A stretch of DNA of 64,000 bases. Origin: Microbacterium luteolum. Its GTDB lineage: Bacteria; Actinomycetota; Actinomycetes; Actinomycetales; Microbacteriaceae. This document shows, in pieces, positions 52,448 through 59,822 of the stretch. Position numbers and translations under genes: made by a program. Location of the stretch: the NCBI RefSeq assembly GCF_039533965.1, contig NZ_BAAAUN010000001.1, positions 496,001 through 560,000 on the forward strand, given 5' to 3'. The notes under the pieces were generated by a model, which saw nothing but the letters and a program-made list of their open reading frames with translations, was not told the DNA's origin and did not search any database. Each line of letters opens with the position of its first letter. Position 1 is the first letter of the stretch.

Positions 52448-54237
52448 TCCAGAAGGCGAAGCCGGGCATGGGGGAGTGCTGCGCGGGTCTTCGTTCCCTC
52501 AGCGTGTTCAGTGCCTGCTCTGCTGTCGCTGCCTCCGGCACGGAGTTCAACGACAGGCGTCGGTCGGTCACCCTTCGTGACGCGGCTTTTCTTGAACGGT
52601 GGTGCGCCTGACTGAGGCGTGACACGTTGCGCTTGGATGCGATTGATCTGCTCGAGGATGTCGATCGTCGTTGGGTGGCTGGGTTCTGTGATGGCACGCT
52701 GCGCCGCGCGGAGGACTTCGCGACTGAAGGGATGATCGGTCCGAGCTGCCAGCGCCCAGGAAGCGGTGATCCAGCGGCTATTCGCGATGTCGCGTACCCA
52801 AATTTGCCGAAGGTTGTAAGGGTCGTAGCGGATCTCCCAGCGTCCGCGAGCTTCACCTGAGAGGCCAGACTGCCGCCCTCTCATCGGATGGAGTGCTTCG
52901 GCGTCATAGACGAGTCCGCCGAAGTTCAGTCCGTACGGCTGAACGGAGCGCCAGGCGAGGGGGAGAAGGGCGATGTAGTCCTCCCGGCCCAAGCTCACAG
53001 GCACGTGTGGTGCCGCAGCGGACAGCGCCGCGTACATCTGGTTGGGGGAGAGGGCGCGTTGCGGCATGCCGGGCAGCCGAAGTCCCGATTGCGCTGTCGT
53101 CTGCCACTCAACTATGACCCAGAGGTCGAGAAGCAATCGCACCTCGCCGAGAGTCCAAACCGCTTCTGTTCGAGGCTCATCGCCGCGGTTCTGCGTGTGC
53201 CCACCGCTGTAACCCGCAAGGTATTGGACGAAACCATCACGGATCCGTTTGAACCCGCCTTCGACGTGTGGTTTGTCGGTGCCTTGACGTGGATTGGCAC
53301 GGACTTGTGAGATCTCCAGGCGTTCACATGCCGCAGTGAAGGTGGACCCAACGAAAACTTTGCCGCGGTCGACAGTCACCGCCTCGGGAACAATCAGTGG
53401 CACGACGGCGGCGGCTTCCTCAAGCACTCGCCCCAGAGGCTCAGAGGTGGGCTCGAACACGGTTTCAGCGAACGATACCGCTTCGCCCCACCATGGCTGG
53501 TCAACGATCCGGGTCAGCATCCGGGTGAGCAGAACCGCACCGATGTCCACCGACTTTGCAGCACGCTCATGGAGTAGGGTCGCGCCGATCGTTCCCGTGG
53601 CGACGTCGATCGCGTACGTGAGCTCGGGGCGCCCGACGCTGCCATCAGGCATCTGAACGAAAAGGTCGAGCGGAGTGGAATCGATCTCGACGAGTTCACC
53701 TGGGCGAGACGGTAGAGATGGCCTGAACGTGCGGTCAGGCCTCACGGCCTTGGATCGACGCGTCGTCGCGGAGCCGAAGCTTCCTCGGTGTCGATCGAGC
53801 TGCTCGAGGAGTCGATACATGGTTCGCGTTGATGGGACAGGAACGCCCTGCCGCGACGCTGCCCACTTCACTCGTGCGATCGTTCGCGATCTCGTGCCCG
53901 TCGAGACCTCGAGCTGGTCCTTCAGTTCGCTTTCGATGAGTCCAAAGACCCGAGGATCAGTCTTCGTGGCTCGGCTCTTCCCCGTCTTTCGCGCATCCGC
54001 GAGCGCTGCGACGCCGCCCAATCGATAGGAAGCGAGGTATCTATACACCTGGCGCTGTGAAACGTCGATTCCTAGTTGCCCCTTAAACGCTTGGCGCACG
54101 CGCTCGGCGCGCGACTCCGTTTCCGACGCCTGATCAGAGTCGGCGGCCTGAATGACGCGCTCGATTGCTTTGCACCGGGCGCGCTCAGCAGGGGAGAGCC
54201 GAGCGAGTTCTGCGACGGACCCAAGGTCGACGTTCAT
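52444..54237 (-). CDS. tniA: TniA-family DDE transposase
   Basis: A 597-residue transposase of the Mu/TnsB/TniA retroviral-integrase superfamily. An N-terminal helix-turn-helix (IDVSQRQVYRYLASYRLGGVAALADARKTGKS) is followed by the integrase core with catalytic Asp186 (ELVEIDSTPLDLF), Asp290 (AVTVDRGKVF) and Glu326 (DKPHVEGGFKRI), spacing DD-35-E, and by a Mu_C-like beta domain (WEIRYDPYNLRQIWVRD). All three acids are intact, so the enzyme is probably active. It overlaps the TnsA-like gene and tniB by 4 bp each. Confidence 0.95.
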   Translation of the reverse strand: MNVDLGSVAELARLSPAERARCKAIERVIQAADSDQASETESRAERVRQAFKGQLGIDVSQRQVYRYLASYRLGGVAALADARKTGKSRATKTDPRVFGLIESELKDQLEVSTGTRSRTIARVKWAASRQGVPVPSTRTMYRLLEQLDRHRGSFGSATTRRSKAVRPDRTFRPSLPSRPGELVEIDSTPLDLFVQMPDGSVGRPELTYAIDVATGTIGATLLHERAAKSVDIGAVLLTRMLTRIVDQPWWGEAVSFAETVFEPTSEPLGRVLEEAAAVVPLIVPEAVTVDRGKVFVGSTFTAACERLEISQVRANPRQGTDKPHVEGGFKRIRDGFVQYLAGYSGGHTQNRGDEPRTEAVWTLGEVRLLLDLWVIVEWQTTAQSGLRLPGMPQRALSPNQMYAALSAAAPHVPVSLGREDYIALLPLAWRSVQPYGLNFGGLVYDAEALHPMRGRQSGLSGEARGRWEIRYDPYNLRQIWVRDIANSRWITASWALAARTDHPFSREVLRAAQRAITEPSHPTTIDILEQINRIQAQRVTPQSGAPPFKKSRVTKGDRPTPVVELRAGGSDSRAGTEHAEGTKTRAALPHARLRLLE

Positions 54238-54992
54238 GCGGCGCAGATCCTCGCCGTGTCCGACAGGTCGCTGTATCCGTCAACGAAATCGACCTCATGC
54301 CGCCAAATCTGAGAATAGAGGTTGCCCCGAATAGTGCTGAGGTCGTACGGCGAGTCTTGGGCAATCTGATGGATCGCTACGCCCAGTGCACGTGGGGTCG
54401 CGCAGGCAGCGCGTATCTGACACTCAGCCTCCTGCGGAAGCCGGAAGCGCGTGAACCGGTATCCCGATAGCCACTTTATGAACCGTAGCTCCTTGTCGTC
54501 CGGTCGCGAACTAACCTCAACGCCAATGCCCGTCCCACTGAGTACGTCAGCGAGGTCGGGCGCTCGGTCCACATCCTTCGCGTGGAGGAACAGGCGACGC
54601 GATCCATCCTCCACCTGCACGTAGAGCCAGGGGCGCAGCGGGGGAGTATGAGCAGTTCTGGCGCTCACAATCACAGCGGGATCGCGGACCAGCTGCGTGA
54701 CGCTCCCGGCGAAGTCAAGCCAGACGAGGAGATCGCACTCACGCCCTGAGGCGTATGCCACGTGCGCAGGGATAGTCGAGAACCACCAGCGTCCCTCGTA
54801 CGATTGTTTGCCTCGCCAAGTGGGGATGCGGGCAACGGGTTGCAGCGATTCGGGAAGGATGCTGGCGAACTCGTCGATGCTGAGATTGGCTGGCTTGCGC
54901 GCGTCGTTGAGGCGACAGAGCGCCCGCGGCTCGTCGAGAAGATTGTGAACGTCCACCGTGCCCACCCCCGCCTCACTCGCTCCGTGCTCCAA
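54234..54992 (-). CDS. TnsA-like heteromeric transposase endonuclease subunit
   Basis: A 252-residue protein at the head of the transposition operon. The core WRGKQSYEGRWWFSTIPAHVAYASGRECDLLVWLDFAGSVTQLVRDPAVIV is the TnsA-like N-terminal domain, with the expected catalytic Glu at 85. The following strand, HTPPLRPWLYVQVEDGSRRLFLHAKD, aligns with the HTPD...VxxVKP block of active TnsA, but the catalytic Asp appears as Pro here. The C-terminal part (RLPQEAECQIRAACATPRALGVAIHQIAQDSPYDLSTIRGNLYSQIWRHEVDFVDGYSDLSDT) is helical. TnsA cuts the 5' strands so that the element moves by cut-and-paste; with its loss a copy-in or cointegrate route with resolution by the resolvase would be expected. The start could be internal (GTG codons near residue 13). 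Confidence 0.8.
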   Translation of the reverse strand: MEHGASEAGVGTVDVHNLLDEPRALCRLNDARKPANLSIDEFASILPESLQPVARIPTWRGKQSYEGRWWFSTIPAHVAYASGRECDLLVWLDFAGSVTQLVRDPAVIVSARTAHTPPLRPWLYVQVEDGSRRLFLHAKDVDRAPDLADVLSGTGIGVEVSSRPDDKELRFIKWLSGYRFTRFRLPQEAECQIRAACATPRALGVAIHQIAQDSPYDLSTIRGNLYSQIWRHEVDFVDGYSDLSDTARICAA

Positions 54993-55189
54993 AGCATCCC
55001 GAATTCACGCGGGTGATTCAAGACCAACACAGCCTAGTTACACGTAAGAGTCTGCCCAATCACTTGTGCAAGCGCGCCGACTGATGTAGGTCTGAACGAT
55101 GCGGAAACTCACGAGGGTCAGTACGAGCCCGGCGGCGGGCGGGCTCGCTGGCGTTACCGCGGCCAACGGCGGATAGAAATGATCGTGTG

Positions 55190-55783
55190 ATGGTCAAAAG
55201 CGTCCGAGACATCACGTCGGCGGATCGAGAGCTGGCGATGGGTCCGGCCGGCGCTTCGGACGATCAGCTCCCGGTGGCGGCTGCGGAGCCCAGAACCACC
55301 CGCGCATCAATGGGCTCCGGAGGGCGCCCAGCCTCGAGTCTGGTCCGGTGGGAGCGTCACGAAGTGCTTCGAGACGCGGTCATCGACTTTGCGAAACGCA
55401 GGAATTATTCTGTCCAGACGATCCTGATCGAGTCGATTCGCCGAGGGCTCGCGCAGCTCGACAGCGAACGCTGGGTATCGGACGCGCAGCAGAACAGAAG
55501 AAGCGCCTCCGCCAACGGCGACAGCCGGGAGCGAACAGGTCGTGACATCGTGATTGAGCTCAGAGCTCGGGCCTATCGGGAGAACGATGAGACGTGGACC
55601 ATCGAAATTCCAAGACTCGTCTCAAGAACACCTAGCGGAGCAATCATCGTTGCGACTGGCAGCGCCCTCGACGCCCGCGGAATAGCTGCTGCGGCTGTAG
55701 AACTCGCTTCGGCTTGGCTGGGAGTCGATGCCACCGAAATTGCGGTGCGCGTTTCGGTCGACGAACCGCGGGGCGCGGATTGA
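55190..55783 (+). CDS. HicB-like antitoxin-type protein
   Basis: A 197-residue protein. Residues about 65-95 (DAVIDFAKRRNYSVQTILIESIRRGLAQL) look like a helical DNA-binding or dimer segment; the C-terminal half (RARAYRENDETWTIEIPRLVSRTPSGAIIVATGSALDARGIAAAAVELASAWLGVDATEIAVRVSVDE) resembles the HicB partial RNase-H fold. HicB normally pairs with a HicA toxin, none of which is visible nearby, so this may be an orphan antitoxin or regulator. ATG 55190 is preferred over GTG 55187. It is divergent from the transposition operon. Confidence 0.55.
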   Translation: MVKSVRDITSADRELAMGPAGASDDQLPVAAAEPRTTRASMGSGGRPASSLVRWERHEVLRDAVIDFAKRRNYSVQTILIESIRRGLAQLDSERWVSDAQQNRRSASANGDSRERTGRDIVIELRARAYRENDETWTIEIPRLVSRTPSGAIIVATGSALDARGIAAAAVELASAWLGVDATEIAVRVSVDEPRGAD

Positions 55784-55873
55784 TGGCCGGGCCGACTAGC
55801 AGTCGAATACATGGGGGACGATCAGGGTTGAGTGGTCCGTCAGCAGAATCTTTCGGTACGCGAGGAAGCTCAC

Positions 55874-56101
55874 ATGGCTGGGCTCGACGTTAGTGCGATG
55901 TGGCCTGACCTGTTCATCGAACTTGATGATCGGCACCGTGCCAACGTGCGTGACGTCTTCGCCACCGAGTATCTGACTGGCTGGGAGCCTGATCGGGCGG
56001 CGGTCGCGGAGGTCATCGAGCTTGAACGCGGACGCATCGCCCTCAGTGACTACATGAAACGGAATGCGGCACGCATAGCCTCGGTTCCGCCATCGACATA
56101 G
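55874..56101 (+). CDS. VbhA-like antitoxin domain protein
   Basis: A 75-residue protein: MAGLDVSAMWPDLFIELDDRHRANVRDVFATEYLTGWEPDRAAVAEVIELERGRIALSDYMKRN. The order ATEYLTGWEP...GRIALSDY resembles the three-helix VbhA-like antitoxin domain that neutralises Fic toxins. No Fic gene lies nearby. GAGGAAG lies 7 nt before ATG 55874; the frame upstream to 55832 is ignored. Possible antitoxin relic or addiction-type antidote in trans. Confidence 0.6.
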   Translation: MAGLDVSAMWPDLFIELDDRHRANVRDVFATEYLTGWEPDRAAVAEVIELERGRIALSDYMKRNAARIASVPPST

Positions 56102-56265
56102 AGCGGAGCTATACCCAAGGCATCGACGAATCCCGCCTATTTCGCCAGCGCGAAGCATCCCGCAATCTCGGTGCTTGACCGCTCCTCACTCGATCGGCGA
56201 TCGAGTGAGGGGTCCTCGAGCTGGTTGACGACGCGAACTGCTTCTGGGAGTCCTGCTCGCTGGGC

Positions 56266-56434
56266 TCAGGGTTGGTGCCCACATATCTCCATCACGTAGC
56301 GCGTAACGACGGGTGCCTCCAGGGTGTCGATGACAACGGTCGAATACATCGCGACCTTCAGCGGTAGGAAGTGTCCAATCTGGAGCACTTCGTCCTCCTC
56401 GGTGGAGAGGACGAAGATCCCGGTCAGCGCCGGC
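56266..56434 (-). pseudogene. Remnant of an unidentified gene
   Basis: A minus-strand frame between an upstream TAG and TGA 56266-56268 reads LTGIFVLSTEEDEVLQIGHFLPLKVAMYSTVVIDTLEAPVVTRYVMEICGHQP. It has protein-like composition but no start codon and no recognisable upstream part, so it looks like a leftover of a larger gene. Confidence 0.4.
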
Positions 56435-56530
56435 CGCTAGCTGCCCGTACCGACCTGAGCAGGCCACACCACCGCAAGAAGTCGTCTATTTGTCTCGAGC
56501 GGCCGGGTGGCGGTGTGCGAGGATGCGGGA

Positions 56531-56746
56531 GTGAATGAAGAACCTCTCGCCTGCGCGAACTGCGGCGTGAAGCTGCCAGCATCGTGGATCTCCGTGACGG
56601 GCGGAATTCCGCAGGGGTGGTCGACGTCTCTGTTGGGCCGAACAATCAGCGACGCGGTGCCTGCTCGGCTCACGTACCGTTGTCGTCTGTGCAGTCACTG
56701 GTTCGATGACGCGGTTCCCGAGGGTGTAGTTCTTCCGGCCACCTGA
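56531..56746 (+). CDS. Small zinc-ribbon-like protein
   Basis: A 71-residue protein with two CxxC knuckles, CANC (after VNEEPLA) and CRLC (YRCRLCSHWFDD), separated by about 40 residues, so likely a zinc ribbon. Function unknown. GTG 56531 has GCGGGA upstream and gives the CxxC near the N-terminus as usual; the longer frame from 56507 is less likely. Confidence 0.5.
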   Translation: MNEEPLACANCGVKLPASWISVTGGIPQGWSTSLLGRTISDAVPARLTYRCRLCSHWFDDAVPEGVVLPAT

Positions 56747-56766
56747 CGCGCGATGCTGCATCACGG

Positions 56767-57234
56767 CTACTGGGCGAAGCCTCCAGCATCTGCCCACGCC
56801 ACAATGTCGGCGGGGATGGCGCGACGCTGGCGACGGTAGTACGTCCGAAGGTTTGTCAGCCCATCCTCATTATCAATCCAGCGGCCATCACTTAGATCGA
56901 GGTATCCGCTCCACGCGTTCCACCCGCGACCGTCACGGTACCCAGCATCCTTCGAGAATTGGATGTACTCCTGTCGACTTGCTCCTCGGCGCTCACGGGC
57001 GTTCAAAGCGGCGAGCTTCGACCACAACATGATCGAGACCCAATCGAGTTGTGCACGATTGCCGTTGATATCAGGACGCACGTAAGGCTCGTCTGTTTCG
57101 GGGTCGAACACGGGCCAGGACGACTCGTCATCGATTTCTCCGATCCAGTCACTGTTCTCGAGAAGGCTCTCCAAGCGATCGCCGAGGGCTCGATGGTCGG
57201 CGATGATCTGTCTGAGGTCTTCTTGGATAGTCAC
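56767..57234 (-). CDS. Hypothetical protein near the right end
   Basis: A 155-residue soluble acidic protein: TIQEDLRQIIADHRALGDRLESLLENSDWIGEIDDESSWPVFDPETDEPYVRPDINGNRAQLDWVSIMLWSKLAALNARERRGASRQEYIQFSKDAGYRDGRGWNAWSGYLD, no known domain. Starts at 57240 or 57234 are possible; the AGGAG spacing favours GTG 57234. The upstream region has an AT-rich patch with TATAAT on the minus strand (57277-57282), a good -10 box. Likely expressed, role unknown. Confidence 0.6.
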   Translation of the reverse strand: MTIQEDLRQIIADHRALGDRLESLLENSDWIGEIDDESSWPVFDPETDEPYVRPDINGNRAQLDWVSIMLWSKLAALNARERRGASRQEYIQFSKDAGYRDGRGWNAWSGYLDLSDGRWIDNEDGLTNLRTYYRRQRRAIPADIVAWADAGGFAQ

Positions 57235-57545
57235 GGGCACTCCTGGGTTCTATTCGCACAAGTGATTGCATCAAGTATTATAACAGATTCAAATACAAAT
57301 CTACGACCAGCACGGGAATTGTGGCGCTTCTGTCCGTGCCGGGATCGATCGACGAGACACCGAGTTGCGGTTCCCCTAACGGCCTGAGCGGCTTGTGCGC
57401 CTGGGCTACCCGTGCTCCATCGGCGCACGGGGGAGACGGTGGCGAAGAACGCCCGTGGCGCCCAATAGCGGCCGCCGCCCGGCGCGTGTGCCGACGTCGA
57501 TGTGGTTTGAGACACCGAGGCAAGACACATGCGCCTGCTGCCGGC

Positions 57546-57683
57546 TGACATGTCCCGCGACACAGTGGCTTCATCGGCACGCTGAACCGGAGAATGACAC
57601 GTTCAATGGCAGGAATGACATGTCTGCTGGCAGCGGGCAACATCGTCGCCCGGGCGAGGGGGATCTTCAGAGACGAACTGACA
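57546..57683. repeat. Right-end transposase-binding repeats
   Basis: Four TGACA copies, which read inward as TGTCA: ending at 57550, 57599, 57620 and 57683. The two internal ones read TGTCATTC, matching the TGTCATTT of the left end. Confidence 0.7.
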
Positions 57684-57733
57684 TAATGTGCATTATCGGT
57701 TTATCCGCGTGGATCGATTGGGAGGGCCCTCAC

Positions 57734-57739
57734 TAGGCT
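57734..57739 (+). promoter_or_regulatory. -10 box of methyltransferase gene, leaderless geometry
   Basis: TAGGCT ends 7 nt before ATG 57747. Confidence 0.55.
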
Positions 57740-57746
57740 TCCTCCC

Positions 57747-58592
57747 ATGACTCCACGCAACGTCGAGATCGACTGGGAAGCCGCGCGGCACGCGAATCAG
57801 CAGAACTGGAATGACCGGGTGCCGTTGCACGAGGACGCCTACGGACTCGACGCCTTCGACGACCCGACGCACCTCAGCGACGTCATACGGCACGACCTGC
57901 CGGTACTCGAGTCGTTCCTGGCGTCGCACAGCGTCTCCGGGCTGGATGTGTGCCACCTGCAGTGCCACATCGGGACCGACACGATCTCGCTGGCTCGCGC
58001 CGGCGCCACGGTCACCGGTGTGGACTTCTCACGGCCCGCCCTCCGTGCCGCCGCCGAACTCGCACAGCGCACGGGTGCCACTGCCACCTGGGTGGAGACG
58101 GATGTGCTCGAAGCTCGGAGCGCCGTCAAGGGTGAATTCGATGTGGTCTACACGAGCATCGGCACCGTCACGTGGCTGGAGGATCTGGACCGCTGGGCCG
58201 CTCAGATCGCAGCGCTGCTCTGCCGCGGCGGCACCTTCTTCATCCGCGACGGCCATCCGTCGCTGTACGCCCTCGACGAGGATGCCGCGACGCTGACGAT
58301 CCGCTACCCGTACTTCGGCGACGGCCGAGCACAGCAATGGGACGATGCCGCCACCTACGTCGGAGACGGCACCGTGGCGCACCCGCGCACCTTCGAGTGG
58401 CCGCACCCGCTTTCGGAGATCATCGGAGCGCTGCTCCGCGCAGGTCTCCGATTGATCCATTTCGACGAAGGACGTACGTTGCCGTGGCAGTTCAGCCCTC
58501 GCATGGTCGAAGTTGACGGCGACTGGGCTTGGCCCGAGGGCGAACGCAACCTCGTGCCCTGTACATACACGATCGTCGCGCGCCGGGACTGA
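57747..58592 (+). CDS. Class I SAM-dependent methyltransferase
   Basis: A 281-residue protein. The SAM-binding core is VSGLDVCHLQCHIGTDTISLARAGATVTGVDFSRPALRAAAELAQRTGATATWVETDVLEARSAVKGEFDVVYTSIGTVTWLEDLDRWAAQIAALLCRGGTFFIRDGH: motif I (LDVCHLQCHIGTD), the acidic end of strand 2 (VDFSRP), motif II and the post-II DVVYTS. This resembles small-molecule methyltransferases of actinobacteria; the substrate is unknown. It is the first chromosomal gene right of the transposon and has its own promoter box. Confidence 0.9.
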   Translation: MTPRNVEIDWEAARHANQQNWNDRVPLHEDAYGLDAFDDPTHLSDVIRHDLPVLESFLASHSVSGLDVCHLQCHIGTDTISLARAGATVTGVDFSRPALRAAAELAQRTGATATWVETDVLEARSAVKGEFDVVYTSIGTVTWLEDLDRWAAQIAALLCRGGTFFIRDGHPSLYALDEDAATLTIRYPYFGDGRAQQWDDAATYVGDGTVAHPRTFEWPHPLSEIIGALLRAGLRLIHFDEGRTLPWQFSPRMVEVDGDWAWPEGERNLVPCTYTIVARRD

Positions 58593-58634
58593 CCGCACTG
58601 CTCCGACGGGAAAGCGAGACCCTGGTCCCCGCAC

Positions 58635-59720
58635 TCAGCCCGACGCGCCGTAGAGGTGCTCACGAAGCACACTCGCAGCAGCACCCGCGGCGCTCTCCCC
58701 CGGCGCCGCGTCCACTCCTGCGGTGAAGATGACATCTCCGTGATCCGCGTAGAGCGACCACTCGGCGGAGAAGACGTCGTTCCCGCCGTCATGCCAGTAG
58801 ATGCGGCCGAGATCGGGAACGTCCTGCACGACGAGTCCGTAACCGTAGAAGCTCGATCCGGCATCGTCCTCAGCGATGTGAGGCTGCTGCAGGCGGTCCA
58901 GCGCCGAGGCTGAGAGCAGGCGGCCGCTCGTCAACTCCTGGAGGAAGCGGACGAACGTCGGCGCCGTGGTGACCAGTCCGCCGTTGCCGACGAGGTTCCA
59001 GGAGACATCGTGTTCACCCCAACTCGCCGCAAGGACGCTCTCGCCGCTCGCGGAGCGAATCGACCGCTCATCGGCATACTCTGACAGGTACCCGATACCC
59101 CCGACTCCCGTAGGGGCCAGCACCTCGTCACGCAGGTAATCCTCGTAAGACCTGCCGCTGCGGACCTCGATGATGGCGGCGAGGATCGAGTATCCGACGT
59201 TCGAGTAGGCATATCGCGTGCCGGGGAGCTCGATCAACGGCGATGCGAACGCACGCCTCAGCAACTCGTCCCGATCGATCTGCTCGAAGTCGTCACCCAC
59301 CGATTCGGTCAGACCACCGCTGTGCGTGAGCAGCTGCTCGACGGTGATCCGCGACTTGTCCTCGGGCACACCGGGGAAGATCTCCGCCAGCGTCTCGTCG
59401 AGCCGCACAACGGACTGATCGATGAGCTTCGAAACGGCCACAGCCGTCACCGTCTTCGTGATCGAGCCGATGTCCACCAACGTCGTCTCCGCCGGCACCC
59501 CGTCTTCCTGCAGCGCACCGAACTCCCGCACCGACGGCGGCGCCCCATCCAATGACACAGCGACGACCACCGAGGTGTCAGCGCGGTCAAGAGCGCCGTA
59601 GGCAGCCTCCAGGCTGCTCTGCTTCGACGGCGGAGATGCCTCAGGGGCAGGCGCGCTCGCGCACCCGGCCATGGCGAGCACGAGGGCGGTGAGCGAGAGA
59701 CCACGAACGAGACGGGACAC
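58635..59720 (-). CDS. Beta-lactamase-fold serine hydrolase lipoprotein
   Basis: A 361-residue secreted lipoprotein (signal LSLTALVLAMAGC with lipobox AGC, Cys20) with the class C beta-lactamase / DD-peptidase-like fold. S-x-x-K is SITK (86-89) in VDIGSITKTVTAVAVS, Y-x-N is YSN (172-174) in AYSNVGYSILAAI, and WHDGG in GRIYWHDGGNDVF is the third motif. Such proteins include esterases, D-amino-acid peptidases and beta-lactamases; the substrate cannot be told. It is convergent with the methyltransferase gene. Confidence 0.9.
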   Translation of the reverse strand: MSRLVRGLSLTALVLAMAGCASAPAPEASPPSKQSSLEAAYGALDRADTSVVVAVSLDGAPPSVREFGALQEDGVPAETTLVDIGSITKTVTAVAVSKLIDQSVVRLDETLAEIFPGVPEDKSRITVEQLLTHSGGLTESVGDDFEQIDRDELLRRAFASPLIELPGTRYAYSNVGYSILAAIIEVRSGRSYEDYLRDEVLAPTGVGGIGYLSEYADERSIRSASGESVLAASWGEHDVSWNLVGNGGLVTTAPTFVRFLQELTSGRLLSASALDRLQQPHIAEDDAGSSFYGYGLVVQDVPDLGRIYWHDGGNDVFSAEWSLYADHGDVIFTAGVDAAPGESAAGAAASVLREHLYGASG

Positions 59721-59822
59721 GTCCTGATGCTAGATCGAGTGGACCCCCTCTACAGGGCTCATAGCAACATGCGACCGACCTTGGGGCCGGCTCATAGGTG
59801 CGATCGCAGGCTGTCGTCTGCC

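Larger units (their letters stand above)
26536..57683. mobile_element. Tn7/Tn5053-like transposon with TnsA-like, TniA, TniB, TniQ and a serine resolvase
   Basis: A roughly 31-kb element. Its right part carries the transposition operon (tnsA-like, tniA, tniB, tniQ; 54992 down to 50604) and the centre carries a resolvase at 39048. Both borders contain several TGTCA-type repeats pointing inward: left at 26536, 26567 and 26615; right (as TGACA) ending at 57683, 57620, 57599 and 57550. This multi-repeat end design is typical of Tn7-like and Tn5053-like elements. The left end lies within the last codons of an amidase gene; the right end is about 60 bp before a chromosomal methyltransferase gene. 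The outermost repeat on each side was taken as the border, but I could not find a matching 5-bp target duplication at exactly those points, so the true ends may differ by some tens of bases. Confidence 0.85.
57235..57746. other. Right end of the element and flank, no gene
   Basis: About 510 bp without convincing coding sequence: the promoter of the preceding hypothetical gene, then the transposon right-end repeats up to 57683, then about 60 bp of chromosomal flank carrying the promoter of the methyltransferase gene. Confidence 0.6.

Noticed and set aside
26536..57683. CRISPR array or Cas genes accompanying the Tn7-like machinery
   Set aside because: No regularly spaced repeats or Cas motifs were found, so a CRISPR-guided transposon is not supported.
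57395..57736. 113-residue frame running across the transposon right end
   Set aside because: Covers non-coding end repeats; composition is not protein-like.
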